A DNA stretch of 64,000 nt, from contig NZ_CP069535.1 in NCBI RefSeq assembly GCF_016889805.1, forward strand, positions 1,612,001 to 1,676,000, written 5' to 3'. Below the pieces are notes generated by a model, which was not told the DNA's origin, ran no database searches, and worked only from the letters and a program-made list of their open reading frames with translations. This stretch comes from Rhodanobacter sp. FDAARGOS 1247 (GTDB lineage Bacteria > Pseudomonadota > Gammaproteobacteria > Xanthomonadales > Rhodanobacteraceae). Below, one piece after another: positions 51,297 to 61,929 of this stretch. The translations under genes were made by a program, and so were the position numbers. Position 1 is the stretch's first letter; every line of letters begins with the position of its first letter.

Positions 51297-54137
51297 TTAT
51301 TCTGCAGAGTGATCGGTGCCGACCGGCGCGACCAGCGCCTGTTCGACGAGTGCCGCCTGTTCGGCGACGTGGGTGTTGTGGTGGCCAGCCGCCGGTGCCG
51401 GCGAACGGGCGCGACCGGCGTACGACAGGCTGTGCTTGACGCCGGTGCAGGCCTGCAGGTGATGGCGGATCTGGAACCACGCGCCCTGGTTCATCGGCTC
51501 TTCCTGGCACCAGATCACTTCCTTGGCGGAAGGGTACTTGTCCAGTTCGGTGGTGACCTCGACGCGCGGGAACGGATACAGCTGCTCGACGCGCACGATC
51601 GCCACGTCCTTCAGTCCGCGCTTCTCGGCTTCTTCCAGCAGGTCGTAGTAGACCTTGCCCGAGCACAGCACCACGCGCTTGACCTTCTTCGCGGCCAGCT
51701 CGCGATGCTCGCCGATCACCAGCTGGAAGCTGCCGTTGGCCAGCTCGTCCAGGGTGGACACCGCCAGCTTGTGGCGCAACAGCGATTTCGGCGTCATCAC
51801 GATCAGCGGCTTGCGCACCGGGCGCAGCATCTGCCGGCGGATCATGTGGAAATCCTGCGCCGGCGTGGTCGGCACGCAGACCTGCATGTTGTCGAACGCG
51901 CACAGCTGCAGGAAGCGTTCCAGACGCGCGGAGGAATGTTCCGGGCCCTGGCCTTCATAGCCGTGCGGCAGGAACAGCGCCAGGCCGCACAGGCGGTTCC
52001 ACTTCGCTTCGCCGGAGCTGATGAACTGGTCGATCACCACCTGGGCGCCGTTGGCGAAATCGCCGAACTGGCCTTCCCAGATGTTCAGCGTGTCCGGGTC
52101 GGTGGTGGAGTGGCCGTACTCGAACGCCATCACCGCTTCTTCGCTGAGCAGCGAGTCGATCACCTCGACGTCGGCGCTGGCGCGCACGTTGGCCAGCGGC
52201 ATGTAGGTGTGGCCGTCCTTCTGGTCATGCAGCACCGCATGGCGGTGGAAGAAGGTGCCGCGGCCGGAATCCTGGCCGACCAGGCGCATGTCGTAGCCGG
52301 CATCGACCAGGGTGGCGTAGGCGAGATTTTCGGCGAAGCCCCAGTCGGCCGGCTGCTCGCCGGCGGCCATCTTGCGGCGGTCGTCGTAGATCTTCGCCAC
52401 GCGCGCCTGCAGGGTGAGGTCGGCGGGCAGGGTGAGGATCTTGCTGGAGAGCTCCTGCAGCTTCTGCCGGGGCACGCCGGTGTCGACCGGGGTCGACAGC
52501 TTGCCGCCGATGAACTTCGCCCAGTCGACGTGGCCGTCGCGCACCGGCGACGGGTCGAGGTCGGTCATCGGCGCGCCCGCTTCCAGCCGTGCGCGATAGG
52601 CTTCGAACTGCTTCTGAGCTTCGCCGTCGGCCAGCACGCCCTGATTGACCAGCTGCTGCTGGTAAAGGTCGCGCGTGGTCGGGCGCTTGCGGATGATCTG
52701 GTACATCACCGGCTGCGTCGCGGCCGGTTCATCGGCCTCGTTGTGGCCGTGGCGACGGTAGCAGACCAGGTCGATCACCACGTCGCGGCGGAACTGCTTG
52801 CGGAAATCGTAGGCGATCCGGGTCACCAGGATCACCGCTTCGGGGTCGTCGCCGTTCACGTGCAGCACCGGCGCGTTGACCATCTTGGCCAGGTCGGTGC
52901 AGTACATGGTGGAGCGCGCGTCCTGCGGATTGGAGGTGGTGAAGCCGACCTGGTTGTTGATCACGATGTGCAGGCTGCCGCCGATGCGGAAACCGCGGGC
53001 CTGCGACATGTTCAGCAGTTCCATGTTCACGCCCTGGCCGGCGAACGCGGCGTCGCCGTGGATCAGCACGGCCATCGACTGCGTGTGCGCGGTGTCGCGG
53101 CGGCGGGTCTGGCGTGCGTGCACCGAACCGGTCACCACCGGGTTGACGATCTCCAGGTGCGACGGGTTGAACGCCAGCGCCACGTGCACGCCGCCCTTGG
53201 GCGTCTTGACGTCGGCGGAGAAGCCCATGTGGTACTTCACGTCGCCCGAGTGGGCCGGATCGTCGGGGTGGTCGAACTTGCCCTCGAACTCGTCGAACAG
53301 GGTCTTCGGCGGCTTGCCGAGGATGTTGACCAGCACGTTGAGGCGGCCGCGATGGGCCATGCCGATGACCAGTTCCTTGATGCCGTTGTCGCCGGCTTCG
53401 CGCACCACGTCGTCGAGCATCGGGATCAGGCTGTCGCCGCCTTCCAGCGAGAAGCGCTTCTGGCCCACGTACTTGGTGTGGAGGTAGCGCTCCAGGCCCT
53501 CGGCGGCGGTGAGGCCATCCAGCACGCGCTGCTGGCCGGCCTTGTCCAGGCCGCTCTGGCCGGCAGCCTGTTCCAGCCGGCTGTAGATCCAGTTGCGCTG
53601 CTCGTGGTTGCTGATGTGCATGAACTCGGCGCCGATCGTGCTGGCGTAGGTCTTCTGCAGGCGGGCCAGCAGGTCGCGCAGCTTCAGGCGCAGGCCGCCG
53701 CCGGCGTAGTTGCCGGTGTCGAATTCGGTGTCGAGGTCGGCATCGGACAGGCCGTGGAAGGCCAGGCCCAGGTCGGGTGCCGTCATCTTCTCGGTCAGGC
53801 CGAGCGGATCGAGGTCGGCGGCAAGATGGCCGCGCGAGCGGTAGGCGGTGAGCAGGCGCAGCACGCCGGCCTGCTTGCGTGCGTGTTCATCGCTGACCGG
53901 CGCGGCCGTGGCGCCGTTGTGGCGCTGCTTCTGCGCCGCTTCGATGCGGGCGATGGCCGCGGTGTGGGAGACGTCGCCGGACTCGCGACCCTTGAACGAT
54001 GAGAAATACGTGGCCCATTCGGCGGGAACCGACGAGGCGTCGGCCAGCCAGGCGTCATACAGCGATTCGACGTAATCGGCGTTGCCGCCTGCGAGTTGGG
54101 AAGATTCGAAGAACTCGCTGATCAGGTTTGTAGTCAC
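51297..54137 (-). CDS. sucA: 2-oxoglutarate dehydrogenase E1 component
   Basis: E1 is the thiamine diphosphate enzyme that decarboxylates 2-oxoglutarate in the TCA cycle. The 946-residue homodimer-forming protein has the N-terminal E2-binding helix ([20 protein letters not shown]), the [12 protein letters not shown] motif, the ThDP site from [10 protein letters not shown] to INNQVGFTT, and the transketolase-like second half ([32 protein letters not shown]). The start is GTG 54137. Transcription from the minus-strand promoter at 54256-54286 continues through sucB and lpdA. Confidence 0.97.
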   Translation of the reverse strand: MTTNLISEFFESSQLAGGNADYVESLYDAWLADASSVPAEWATYFSSFKGRESGDVSHTAAIARIEAAQKQRHNGATAAPVSDEHARKQAGVLRLLTAYRSRGHLAADLDPLGLTEKMTAPDLGLAFHGLSDADLDTEFDTGNYAGGGLRLKLRDLLARLQKTYASTIGAEFMHISNHEQRNWIYSRLEQAAGQSGLDKAGQQRVLDGLTAAEGLERYLHTKYVGQKRFSLEGGDSLIPMLDDVVREAGDNGIKELVIGMAHRGRLNVLVNILGKPPKTLFDEFEGKFDHPDDPAHSGDVKYHMGFSADVKTPKGGVHVALAFNPSHLEIVNPVVTGSVHARQTRRRDTAHTQSMAVLIHGDAAFAGQGVNMELLNMSQARGFRIGGSLHIVINNQVGFTTSNPQDARSTMYCTDLAKMVNAPVLHVNGDDPEAVILVTRIAYDFRKQFRRDVVIDLVCYRRHGHNEADEPAATQPVMYQIIRKRPTTRDLYQQQLVNQGVLADGEAQKQFEAYRARLEAGAPMTDLDPSPVRDGHVDWAKFIGGKLSTPVDTGVPRQKLQELSSKILTLPADLTLQARVAKIYDDRRKMAAGEQPADWGFAENLAYATLVDAGYDMRLVGQDSGRGTFFHRHAVLHDQKDGHTYMPLANVRASADVEVIDSLLSEEAVMAFEYGHSTTDPDTLNIWEGQFGDFANGAQVVIDQFISSGEAKWNRLCGLALFLPHGYEGQGPEHSSARLERFLQLCAFDNMQVCVPTTPAQDFHMIRRQMLRPVRKPLIVMTPKSLLRHKLAVSTLDELANGSFQLVIGEHRELAAKKVKRVVLCSGKVYYDLLEEAEKRGLKDVAIVRVEQLYPFPRVEVTTELDKYPSAKEVIWCQEEPMNQGAWFQIRHHLQACTGVKHSLSYAGRARSPAPAAGHHNTHVAEQAALVEQALVAPVGTDHSAE

Positions 54138-54476
54138 GTCACCACCGGCAGGAAGGGATGCTTGAGCTCATCCGTGTCACGTTGAAGTCGCGGTTACCGG
54201 TCGGTTTTCAAGCCCGACAGGCCGCTGATACGGATGACTGGGGAGAATCCCCATGATTATAGCCTTTGGGTGCTGCGACGCGGCAAGCTGCGAACGGCCT
54301 GGAACGGCCCGTGCGGGGGCTTCTCAGACCAAGGTCGTAGCCCGGTTCCGGCGCGGCCAGCGGTTTCATGCGGTTTGCGTCGCGTCGCGGCTGGCCAGGC
54401 AGGGCGATCCCAGGCCAGCTGCGGTTCAGTCCGTCTGGCCCAGTCCGATTGAGTCAGTCCGATTGAGCCAGTCCGC
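54138..54476 (-). other. sucA upstream region, no gene
   Basis: These 339 bp between sucA and the GNAT gene hold no supported gene. On the minus strand a promoter lies at 54256-54286. The leader of about 110 nt contains GGGGA-gaa-TCCCC (54240-54252) and the separated complementary pair TCATCCGT (54168-54175) and ACGGATGA (54230-54237), which could bring the leader ends together. 54290-54440 shows nothing recognisable, and 54441-54480 is a small tandem repeat. Confidence 0.5.
54256..54286 (-). promoter_or_regulatory. sigma70-like promoter of sucA-sucB-lpdA
   Basis: On the minus strand TATAAT is perfect at 54261-54256, with TTGCCG at 54286-54281 and a 19-bp spacer, longer than ideal. Distance to the sucA GTG is about 119 nt. 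Confidence 0.5.
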
Positions 54477-54480
54477 TCAG
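54441..54480. repeat. 14-bp tandem repeat at the GNAT gene end
   Basis: CAGTCCGATTGAGT (54441-54454) and CAGTCCGATTGAGC (54455-54468) are followed by the partial copy CAGTCCGCTCAG (54469-54480). The partial copy contains the stop of the minus-strand GNAT gene, so the array may have grown from the gene end. Confidence 0.65.
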
Positions 54481-55427
54481 ATATTCAGCGACTGCAGCTC
54501 GCTGGCCCGTTCGGCACGCTCCCACACTTCGTCGAAGTGCTGCTGCAGCGGCGCCTGGCTGGCGCGGTCGTGGCGGGCGGCGCGGCCCTGGGGGCGCGCG
54601 GCCTCGGGCAGGAACAGATAGCCGCCGGCGTCGTTGAGCAGATAGGCCGCGAGGTAGGCCAGGTCGACCTCATCGACCGGCGTGCGGATCTGGATCGCGC
54701 TGGGCAGGCGTTGCGCCAGGGCGATCAGTCGATGGTCACCGCGCAGCGCGGCGGCCGGATCGTGCAGCAGGATGCGGATCTGCGCCCCGCGGCCGGAGAT
54801 CGCGATGCGTCGCAGCTCGGCCAGTTCGTCCGGGCTGGCGTAGGCATCGCTGCCCAGCAGGGGCAGGTGGATGTCCAGCCGATGGCGGGCATCGGCCAGC
54901 AGTTGCAGGCGCGCCGCCGCGGTCTCGCCGCGCGTGCCGGCAGCGAGCGTGCCGATGTCGGGCAGTGCTGCCGGCACGTGGTCCGCTGCGGGCAGGGCCA
55001 GGCGCATCGCCTGATGGGGCAGGCCGGCGTCCTCGAAGGTCTCGCCGAAAGCCGCGAAGCCTTCACGCTCGTAGAAACCCTGGGCGCTGACCTGGGCATC
55101 CAGCTTCACCTCCGGCCAGCCCTGGCTGCGGGCCCGGGAAATCATCTCGCGCAGCAGCGCCTGGCCGACGCCGCGACCGCGCCAGTCGCGCAGCACGGCC
55201 ATGCGCCCGATCTTGTGCTGCGGGGTGAGCCGGCCGCAGCCGATCGGCTGGCCATGCTCGTCGCGCGCCAGCAGGTGCCAGCAGTCCACATCGAGTCCGT
55301 CGCGCTCGCGCTGCTCGGGCACGCCCTGTTCGTGGATGAACACGGTTTCGCGCAGGTCGAGCAGGGCGGCTTGCTGGTCGGGGTTCGACCAGTCGGCGAT
55401 CTCGATGTGGAAGTCCTGCAGTTTCAT
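54477..55427 (-). CDS. GNAT N-acetyltransferase with C-terminal uncharacterised domain
   Basis: The 316-residue protein has two parts. Residues 1-150 form a GNAT acetyltransferase: the LRETVFIHEQGVPEQRERDGLD start is of the ElaA-like type, and RGRGVGQALLREM is the acetyl-CoA loop. Residues about 160-310 form a second domain with HRLDIHLPLLGSDAY and an IRILLHDPAAALRGDHRLI segment, resembling a domain of unknown function often found with such acetyltransferases. Substrate unknown. It starts 10 nt after the L16 hydroxylase gene, so it is almost certainly in its operon. Confidence 0.82.
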   Translation of the reverse strand: MKLQDFHIEIADWSNPDQQAALLDLRETVFIHEQGVPEQRERDGLDVDCWHLLARDEHGQPIGCGRLTPQHKIGRMAVLRDWRGRGVGQALLREMISRARSQGWPEVKLDAQVSAQGFYEREGFAAFGETFEDAGLPHQAMRLALPAADHVPAALPDIGTLAAGTRGETAAARLQLLADARHRLDIHLPLLGSDAYASPDELAELRRIAISGRGAQIRILLHDPAAALRGDHRLIALAQRLPSAIQIRTPVDEVDLAYLAAYLLNDAGGYLFLPEAARPQGRAARHDRASQAPLQQHFDEVWERAERASELQSLNI

Positions 55428-55437
55428 CGGTGCGTGC

Positions 55438-56634
55438 TCAGCGACGTTGGCGGGATTTGCGCACGATCAGGTGACCATCGTTGACCAGCGCCAGCAGCAG
55501 CTTGCGTTCGGCGGCGCTGATCTTCCTGGCGGGGGTATGGCTGCGCTGCTCGCACAATGTCTGCGCCAGCGCCGGCGTGGCCGGGTAGGCGGCGCCGCTG
55601 ACATACAGCGTGCAGGTCGACTTGTCGCGGTGCCAGGCCAGCCGCGACCACGGGTGACGCAGCAGTTGCGCGCCGCCTTCGAGTTGCTTGAGGAAGGCCT
55701 CGACGCTCAATGGCTTGTCCAGCGGCGCCGGGATCTGCGCGTTGCGGTAGCGCGTGATGAAACGGCCGAACCAGTCGTGCAGCAGGTCGTCGCGCAGGGC
55801 CGCGGCGAACGGCAGCGTGCTCTTCAGGCGCTCCAGCGCGGCGCGGTCGATCTCGCCGGTGGCCCTGGCCGGTTTCAGGTCCGGGTCGGCGTAGCGCAGC
55901 TCGTCCGGCAACTGTTCGGCGATGTAGTCGGCCAGGTCGCCGGTCAGCTCCGCCTGCGACGGCGCGCGCATGCCCACCGAAAATGTCATGCACGGACCGC
56001 CGAATGCCACGCCGTCGTGCGGCACGCCCGGCGGCAGGTACAGGATGTCGCCGGCGTCGAGCAGCCATTCGTGGGTCGGTTCGAACTGCGCCAGCTGCTT
56101 CAGTTCCACGTCGGGGCGGAAGGCCTTCGGTGCCAGCGGATCATCGCTGATCGCCCAGTGGCGCTGGCCCAGGCCCTGGATCAGGAACACGTCGTACTGG
56201 TCGACGTGCGCGCCGACGCCGCCGCCGGGCTCGGCGTAGGACACCATCACGTCGTCCATCCGCCAGCTGGGCAGGAAGCTGAAGTGCTGCAGCAGGCCGG
56301 CCACGTCCGCGTCCCACTTGTCGACATCCTGCACCAGCAACGTCCAGTTGCTGTCGGGAGTATTCGCGAAATCCGCCTCGCCGAGCGGACCGGGATGGAC
56401 GTGCCATTGGTCGCGCTTTTCGTCATGCACGATCAACCGGGCCAAGGCGGCAGGCTCGCAGGCCAGGCCGGCCAGATCGTCCGGCTGCAGCGGCGGCTGG
56501 AAATCGGGAAACGCCTGGCGGATCAGCAGCGGACGCTTCTGCCAGTAGTCGCGGAGGAAGCGGGCGGGCGACATGCCCAGTGGCTGCCGGGCCGAGCCGC
56601 GGACTTCGATGGGGAAAACGGTGGGCTTGGTCAT
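55438..56634 (-). CDS. roxA: cupin ribosomal oxygenase, L16 arginine hydroxylase (RoxA/YcfD family)
   Basis: This JmjC-like Fe(II)/2-oxoglutarate oxygenase has 398 residues; E. coli YcfD, its homologue, hydroxylates an arginine of ribosomal protein L16. Metal ligands are visible: His143 and Asp145 in GAHVDQYDVFLIQG and His205 in LPPGVPHDGVAFGG. The WQKRPLLIRQAFPDF start and the C-terminal winged-helix-like part also match. It lies between tauE and the GNAT gene on the minus strand, with short gaps. Length is slightly above E. coli YcfD (about 373). Confidence 0.9.
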   Translation of the reverse strand: MTKPTVFPIEVRGSARQPLGMSPARFLRDYWQKRPLLIRQAFPDFQPPLQPDDLAGLACEPAALARLIVHDEKRDQWHVHPGPLGEADFANTPDSNWTLLVQDVDKWDADVAGLLQHFSFLPSWRMDDVMVSYAEPGGGVGAHVDQYDVFLIQGLGQRHWAISDDPLAPKAFRPDVELKQLAQFEPTHEWLLDAGDILYLPPGVPHDGVAFGGPCMTFSVGMRAPSQAELTGDLADYIAEQLPDELRYADPDLKPARATGEIDRAALERLKSTLPFAAALRDDLLHDWFGRFITRYRNAQIPAPLDKPLSVEAFLKQLEGGAQLLRHPWSRLAWHRDKSTCTLYVSGAAYPATPALAQTLCEQRSHTPARKISAAERKLLLALVNDGHLIVRKSRQRR

Positions 56635-56664
56635 GCCGCCATTGTAGCCGCGGGCGAGGGTGGA

Positions 56665-57417
56665 TCAGCGCAGGGCCTGGGCCACGCCATGCAGTCCCAG
56701 TCCCAGCACGGCGGTCGCCGCCAGCAGGGTCGCCGCCCGTGGCGGCAGACGCCGGGTGAGCACGGCGCCCAGCGGCGCGGCGGCGACGCCGCCCACGATC
56801 AGCCCGAGCACCGCGACGCCATGGCTGGCGCCGACATGCCACAGGAAGCTGACGCTGGCCGCGGCGCTGACCGCGCACTTGGCCAGGTGCACCGTGCCGA
56901 TCACCATGCGCGGGGTGGCGCCCCGGGCGACCAGGGCGGTCACCGTGATCGCGCTCCAGCCGCCGCCGGCGACGGCGTCGGCAAAGCCTGCGACCAGGCC
57001 CAGCGGCCGCGTCGCCGACGGGATGCGGTCATCGTGCTCGCCCGGTGCTCGCCTGCCGCGCAGCAACAGGCACAGGCCCATGCCGAGCAGGTACGGCGTC
57101 AGCGCCATCCGCATCCATGCTGCCGGCACGTGGCTGAGCACCAGCGCGCCGATCACCGCGCCAGCCACGCCCGGTAGCGCCAGGGCCCAGAACAGCCTTC
57201 GTCGCACGTTGCCCGCAGCCAGATGGCTGAGGCCGGAGGCGCCACAGGTGAAGGTCTCCGCGTAATGCACGCTGGCGCTGGCCACCACGGGCGGCAGGCC
57301 GAGGCCCAGCAGCATGCTTGCCGCCGTGATGCCGTAGGCCATGCCCAGGGCGCCGTCGATCAGCTGGGCCAGCGCGCCCACGGCGGCAAAGGTGATGAAT
57401 TCGGAGAATGCTGGCAT
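56665..57417 (-). CDS. sulfite exporter TauE/SafE family permease
   Basis: The 250-residue integral membrane protein has about eight hydrophobic segments and the family pattern of two related halves, with GALGMAYGITAASMLLGLGL in the first half and the GFADAVAGGGWSAITVTAL stretch in the second. Family members export sulfite or sulfur-containing organic anions. MPAFSEF at 57417 is the preferred start; upstream codons are Arg-rich and atypical. It is divergent from cysJIH, so a role in sulfite or sulfate homeostasis is a fair guess from context. Confidence 0.85.
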   Translation of the reverse strand: MPAFSEFITFAAVGALAQLIDGALGMAYGITAASMLLGLGLPPVVASASVHYAETFTCGASGLSHLAAGNVRRRLFWALALPGVAGAVIGALVLSHVPAAWMRMALTPYLLGMGLCLLLRGRRAPGEHDDRIPSATRPLGLVAGFADAVAGGGWSAITVTALVARGATPRMVIGTVHLAKCAVSAAASVSFLWHVGASHGVAVLGLIVGGVAAAPLGAVLTRRLPPRAATLLAATAVLGLGLHGVAQALR

Positions 57418-57510
57418 GTGTCCGGGGCGCCTGGCGGTTCGGCGAAGTATTGGCGGCGGCCGTCGGGCGCGGAAATAAGCCGTCGGCATATGTACATGGC
57501 AAGGCATCCT

Positions 57511-57563
57511 TTCACGGTTATGCAATGTGGCAATACTTTGGATGTCCAGACGTATGGACGTCC
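57511..57563 (+). promoter_or_regulatory. cysJIH promoter region with tandem ACGT boxes
   Basis: A possible promoter is TTCACG (57511-57516), a 17-bp spacer and TACTTT (57534-57539). Directly after it come three contiguous 8-mers, GGATGTCC (57540-57547), AGACGTAT (57548-57555) and GGACGTCC (57556-57563). They resemble the MetJ met-box AGACGTCT in 5, 7 and 6 of 8 positions. Boxes over the start point would suit repression. A matching array lies at 63207-63222. Confidence 0.5.
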
Positions 57564-57576
57564 AAACGAGATTGTC

Positions 57577-59430
57577 GTGAATTCAGTCGTCGCCAGAAAC
57601 ATTGCCGATGCCGAGCTGCCCGCGGACAGGCTTGACCTGCTGGCCAGGGGCCTGGACGGACTGGGCGCGGCCCAGCTGTACTGGGTGGCCGCCTGGGCGG
57701 CCGCGCAGGCGGGACAGCTCCAGCGCCACGGCGCGGCGGCGCCCGTCCCGGCGACGCAGGCGGGCGAGCGGCTGACCATCCTCTACGGCAGCCAGACCGG
57801 CAACGCCCGCCGCATCGCCACCGCGCTGGCCAGTCGCAGCGAGGCGCTGGGCCTGCCGGTGCGACTGCTGCGCGCCGACGCCTACCCGCAGCGCGAACTG
57901 GCGCAGGAGCGTCACCTGCTGGTGGTGGTCAGCACCCAGGGCGACGGCGAGCCGCCGGATGATACGCGTGGCCTGTTCGAGTTCATCACCGGCAAGCGGG
58001 CGCCGAAATTGCCGGTGCTGCAGTTCGCCGTGCTGGGGCTGGGCGACTCCAGCTATCCGCAGTTCTGCACGATCGGGCGTCAGCTGGACGAACGGCTGGC
58101 GGCGCTGGGCGCCAGCCGCCTGCATCCCTTCGGCGAAGCCGACCTGGAGTTCGAACTGGTCGCCGAACCCTGGTCGGAACAGGTGGTGGAGCGCGCCCGT
58201 GATGTGCTCAAGCAGGTCACGGCACCCGGGCGGGTGACGCCGTTGCATGTGGTGCCGCCAGCCAGCGCGCATTCCCGCGAACAACCGTTCAGCGCGGTGG
58301 TGCTGGCCAACCAGCGCATCGTCAGCCGGGACAGCACCCGCGACATCCGCCATCTGGAGCTGTCGCTGGAAGGTTCCGGCCTGCGCTACCAGCCGGGTGA
58401 TGCGCTGGGCGTGTGGCCGCGCAATCCGCCGGCGCTGGCGGCGCAATGGCTCGACCTCCTGCAGCTCGATGGCGCGGGCGAAGTGAGCTGGAAGCATCGC
58501 CGTCAGCCGTTGCGGCAATGGCTGGAGCGCGATTGCGAACTCACCCGCCTGCATCGCGGCTTCATCACGGCGCTGGCCGCGGCCGGCGGGCACGCCGAAC
58601 TGGCCGGGCTGCTGCAGCCGGAAAACGCGGCCCGGCTGGCCGCGGTGCTGGCCGACGACCAGCCCATCGACCTGCTGCGCCGCCATCCCGCGACCTGGCA
58701 ACCCGAAGCCCTGCTGGCGGCGTTGCGGCCGCTGGCGCCGCGGCTGTACTCGATCGCCTCCAGCCCGGCGGCCGTGGGCGAGGAGGTGCACCTGACCGTG
58801 GCCGTGGTCGATTACGAAGCCGATGGCCATGCCCACTGGGGCGCAGCCTCCAGCCTGCTGGCCGCCAGCGGCGAGGACGCCCGGCTGGAGGTCTTCATCG
58901 AGCCGAACGAGCGCTTCCGGCTGCCGGCCGACGACGCGCGCGACATCATCATGATCGGCCCCGGTACCGGCGTGGCCCCGTTCCGCGCCTTCGTGCAGGA
59001 ACGCCGCGAGCGCGGGGGCAGTGGCCGCAACTGGCTGTTCTTCGGCAACCGTCATTTTGCCAGCGACTTCCTCTATCAGGTCGAATGGCAGCAGGCGTTG
59101 ACGGATGGCGCGCTGCACCGGCTCGACCTGGCGTTCTCGCGGGATGACGCTCTTTCTGAAAGTCCGCACAAGAATGTACGGGGTGTTGCGAGGGATTCGC
59201 AAAAAACTTACGTGCAGGATCGTCTGCGCCAGCGTGGCGCCGATCTGTACGCCTGGCTCGATGGCGGCGCACATCTCTATGTCTGTGGCGACGCGAAACA
59301 CATGGCGCGCGACGTGCACGCCGCCCTGATCGAGGTGGCCGTGGCCCACGGCGGTCATTCCGCCGAATCCGCCGAGGCCTGGCTGGGCGAGCTGCTGCAG
59401 CAGGGCCGCTACGCCCGTGACGTCTATTAG
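57577..59430 (+). CDS. cysJ: sulfite reductase (NADPH) flavoprotein subunit with in-frame insertion
   Basis: CysJ passes electrons from NADPH via FAD and FMN to CysI for sulfite reduction to sulfide. The 617-residue protein has a flavodoxin domain (about 60-210; [29 protein letters not shown]), then the FAD-binding (RLYSIASSP) and NADPH-binding parts ([36 protein letters not shown]) and the final YARDVY. GTG 57577 is chosen because it matches the family N terminus, but its ribosome site is weak. Residues encoded by 59146-59196 ([17 protein letters not shown]) are not expected from E. coli CysJ and look like a 17-residue insertion between SRD and the YVQDRL motif. Confidence 0.88.
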   Translation: MNSVVARNIADAELPADRLDLLARGLDGLGAAQLYWVAAWAAAQAGQLQRHGAAAPVPATQAGERLTILYGSQTGNARRIATALASRSEALGLPVRLLRADAYPQRELAQERHLLVVVSTQGDGEPPDDTRGLFEFITGKRAPKLPVLQFAVLGLGDSSYPQFCTIGRQLDERLAALGASRLHPFGEADLEFELVAEPWSEQVVERARDVLKQVTAPGRVTPLHVVPPASAHSREQPFSAVVLANQRIVSRDSTRDIRHLELSLEGSGLRYQPGDALGVWPRNPPALAAQWLDLLQLDGAGEVSWKHRRQPLRQWLERDCELTRLHRGFITALAAAGGHAELAGLLQPENAARLAAVLADDQPIDLLRRHPATWQPEALLAALRPLAPRLYSIASSPAAVGEEVHLTVAVVDYEADGHAHWGAASSLLAASGEDARLEVFIEPNERFRLPADDARDIIMIGPGTGVAPFRAFVQERRERGGSGRNWLFFGNRHFASDFLYQVEWQQALTDGALHRLDLAFSRDDALSESPHKNVRGVARDSQKTYVQDRLRQRGADLYAWLDGGAHLYVCGDAKHMARDVHAALIEVAVAHGGHSAESAEAWLGELLQQGRYARDVY

Positions 59431-59433
59431 TTG

Positions 59434-59490
59434 ATGCGCTCGCCCCTGGAAGCTTGAGCCAGGAAACGGCCGGCCATGGCCGCACCCTTC
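59434..59490 (+). repeat. double-hairpin intergenic repeat, degenerate copy D (cysJ-cysI)
   Basis: ATGCGCTCGCCCCTGGAAGC, then GAGCCAGGAAAC, then GGCCGGCCATGGCCGCACCC follow the layout of copies A-C, with the best match in the second half (GGCC..CCATGGCCGCAC). The first hairpin has decayed. It fills most of the 77-bp gap between cysJ and cysI. Confidence 0.45.
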
Positions 59491-59507
59491 AGATAAAGAA
59501 TGTTCCG

Positions 59508-61193
59508 ATGCTTTCCCATCTCGAAAAAATCAAGGCTGAAAGCCGCTTCCTGCGGGGCGGCATCGCCGAGGGCCTGGCCGATCCGGTCACCGGCGCGATC
59601 AGCGACGACGACACCAAGCTGCTGAAATTCCACGGCAGCTATCAGCAGGACGACCGCGACCTGCGCGAGGAGCGTCGCCGGCAGAAGCTGGAGCCGGCCT
59701 ACGCCTTCATGCTGCGTGCGCGCCTGCCCAGCGGCGTGGTGACGCCGGCGCAGTGGCTGGTGTTCGATCGCATCGCCCGCGAATACGCCAGCGGCTCGCT
59801 GCGCATCACCACGCGGCAGACCTTCCAGTGGCACGGCATCATCAAGCGCCAGCTGAAGCCGACCATCGCCGCGATCCACGCGGCGCTGGCCAGCACCATC
59901 GCCGCCTGCGGCGACGTGGTGCGCAACGTGGTCAGCACGGCCAACCCGGTCGAGTCCGCCGCGCACGCCGAGGCGTACGCCTGGGCCACGCGGCTGTCCG
60001 CCGAGCTGGCGCCGAAGACGCGGGCGTATCACGAGATCTGGCTGGACGGCGAGCAGCTGGCAGGCGCGCCGGAGGTCGAGCCGCTGTACGGCGCGACCTA
60101 TCTGCCGCGCAAATTCAAGATCGGCCTGGCGATCCCGCCGCTCAACGACATCGACGTGTTCGCCCAGGATCTGGGCCTGATCGCGATCATCGAGCAGGGC
60201 GTGTTGCGCGGCTTCAACATCGCCATCGGCGGCGGCATGGGCGCCACCCACGGCGACGCCAGCACCTATCCGCGGCTGGCCAGCGTGATCGGCTTCGTCG
60301 CGCCGGAGCAGTTGTTCGAGGTCGCCGAGACGGTGATCGGCGTGCAGCGTGACTGGGGCGACCGCGCCGAGCGCAAGCATGCGCGACTGAAATACACGCT
60401 GGACCGGCACGGCCTGGACACGTTCACGGCGGAACTGGCATCGCGGCTGGGCTATGCGCTGGCTCCGCCGCGCGAGCACCGCTTCGAGCACAACGGCGAC
60501 CGCTATGGCTGGGTCGAGGGACACGATGGCCGCTGGCATCTCACCTTGCACATCGAGTCCGGCCGGCTTGCCGACACCGGCGACCGGCGCTGGCTCAGCG
60601 GCCTGCGCGAACTGGCGAAGGTGCACGCGGGCGACTTCCGCCTGACCTGCAACCAGAACGTGATCATCGCCAACGTGCCGGCCGCCGAGCGTTCGCGCAT
60701 CGATGCGATCGTGCACGCGCATGGCCTTGGCGAATACCGGGCGCAGGGCGGCATCCGCCGTCATGCGATCGCCTGCGTGGCCTTGCCCACCTGCGGCCTG
60801 GCGATGGCCGAAAGCGAACGCTACCTGCCGGCGCTGCTGCCGAAGCTGGAATTGCTGCTGGCCCGCCACGGCCTGGCTGACGCGCCGATCCTGCTGCGCC
60901 TGTCCGGCTGCCCCAACGGTTGCTCGCGCCCGTACCTGGGCGAGATCGCCCTGGTCGGGCGCGGGCCGGGTCGCTACGACCTGCGGCTGGCTGCCGACTT
61001 CAGCGGCCAGCGCCTGAACCAGGTGTATCGGGAGAACATCGACGAGGCGACGATCCTCGACGCGCTTGATCCGCTGTTTGCGCGCTACGCGAATGAACGC
61101 GGCGAGGGCGAGGGTTTCGGCGATTTCCTGCTGCGCGCCGGCATCGTGGCGGCGGTGAAGCCACGGCATATTCCGCTGGCGGTGCTGTCATGA
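59508..61193 (+). CDS. cysI: sulfite reductase (NADPH) hemoprotein subunit
   Basis: CysI reduces sulfite to sulfide at a siroheme coupled to a [4Fe-4S] cluster. The 561-residue product has the ligand cysteines Cys423 and Cys429 in [13 protein letters not shown] and Cys468 and Cys472 in [15 protein letters not shown], plus substrate-binding segments such as [15 protein letters not shown] and [11 protein letters not shown] 59508 is chosen as the family start [18 protein letters not shown]. It is translationally coupled to cysH by a 4-nt overlap and needs siroheme from CysG, encoded nearby. Confidence 0.97.
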   Translation: MLSHLEKIKAESRFLRGGIAEGLADPVTGAISDDDTKLLKFHGSYQQDDRDLREERRRQKLEPAYAFMLRARLPSGVVTPAQWLVFDRIAREYASGSLRITTRQTFQWHGIIKRQLKPTIAAIHAALASTIAACGDVVRNVVSTANPVESAAHAEAYAWATRLSAELAPKTRAYHEIWLDGEQLAGAPEVEPLYGATYLPRKFKIGLAIPPLNDIDVFAQDLGLIAIIEQGVLRGFNIAIGGGMGATHGDASTYPRLASVIGFVAPEQLFEVAETVIGVQRDWGDRAERKHARLKYTLDRHGLDTFTAELASRLGYALAPPREHRFEHNGDRYGWVEGHDGRWHLTLHIESGRLADTGDRRWLSGLRELAKVHAGDFRLTCNQNVIIANVPAAERSRIDAIVHAHGLGEYRAQGGIRRHAIACVALPTCGLAMAESERYLPALLPKLELLLARHGLADAPILLRLSGCPNGCSRPYLGEIALVGRGPGRYDLRLAADFSGQRLNQVYRENIDEATILDALDPLFARYANERGEGEGFGDFLLRAGIVAAVKPRHIPLAVLS

Positions 61194-61912
61194 GCGCGGT
61201 GCTGGCCGCGGCCGTCTCGCCCGAACCGCAGGCATTGGCGGAACTGAATGCGCGGTTCGCCACGCTCGACGCCGAGCAGCGCGTGGCGTGGGTGTTCGAA
61301 CACATTCCGGGCGAACACGTGCTGTCGTCCAGCTTCGGCGCACAGGCGGCGGTGTCGCTGCACCTGCTGACCCGCCAGCGCGCCCGCCTGCCGGTGGTGC
61401 TGATCGACACCGGCTACCTGTTTCCCGAAACCTACCGCTTCGTCGACGAGTTGACCGAACGGCTCGCGCTGAACCTCAAGGTCTATCGCGCGCCGCTCAG
61501 CCCGGCCTGGATGGAGGCACGCCACGGACGGCTGTGGGAGCAGGGCGTGCCCGGGCTGGACCAGTACAACCGCTTGCGCAAGGTCGAGCCGATGCAGCGG
61601 GCGCTGGCCGAACTGGGCGCGACCGGCTGGTTTGCCGGCCTGCGCCGGGGACAGTCGCGCAGCCGCCAGGCGATCGACTTCGTCGAGCATCGTCAGGGCC
61701 GCTGGAAGTTCCACCCGCTGGCGGACTGGAGCGACCGCGACATCGGCCAGTACCTGGCGCGCCACCAGCTGCCCTACCACCCGTTGTGGCAGCGCGGCTA
61801 CGTCTCCATAGGCGACACCCACACCAGCCATCGCTGGGAGCCCGGCATGGACGCCGAGGACACCCGCTTCTTCGGACTCAAGCGCGAATGCGGACTGCAC
61901 GGCATCGGGTAA
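61190..61912 (+). CDS. cysH: phosphoadenosine phosphosulfate reductase
   Basis: CysH reduces PAPS to sulfite using thioredoxin or glutaredoxin. The 240-residue protein has the PP-loop-like [35 protein letters not shown], and the catalytic Cys234 in [10 protein letters not shown] at the very end. The paired CC-CC cluster motif of APS reductases is absent, so the PAPS-using form is indicated. It would need CysC for PAPS, but no intact cysC is seen here. It overlaps cysI by 4 nt. Confidence 0.95.
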   Translation: MSAVLAAAVSPEPQALAELNARFATLDAEQRVAWVFEHIPGEHVLSSSFGAQAAVSLHLLTRQRARLPVVLIDTGYLFPETYRFVDELTERLALNLKVYRAPLSPAWMEARHGRLWEQGVPGLDQYNRLRKVEPMQRALAELGATGWFAGLRRGQSRSRQAIDFVEHRQGRWKFHPLADWSDRDIGQYLARHQLPYHPLWQRGYVSIGDTHTSHRWEPGMDAEDTRFFGLKRECGLHGIG

Positions 61913-61929
61913 GCCAGCCGACGTCGCCT

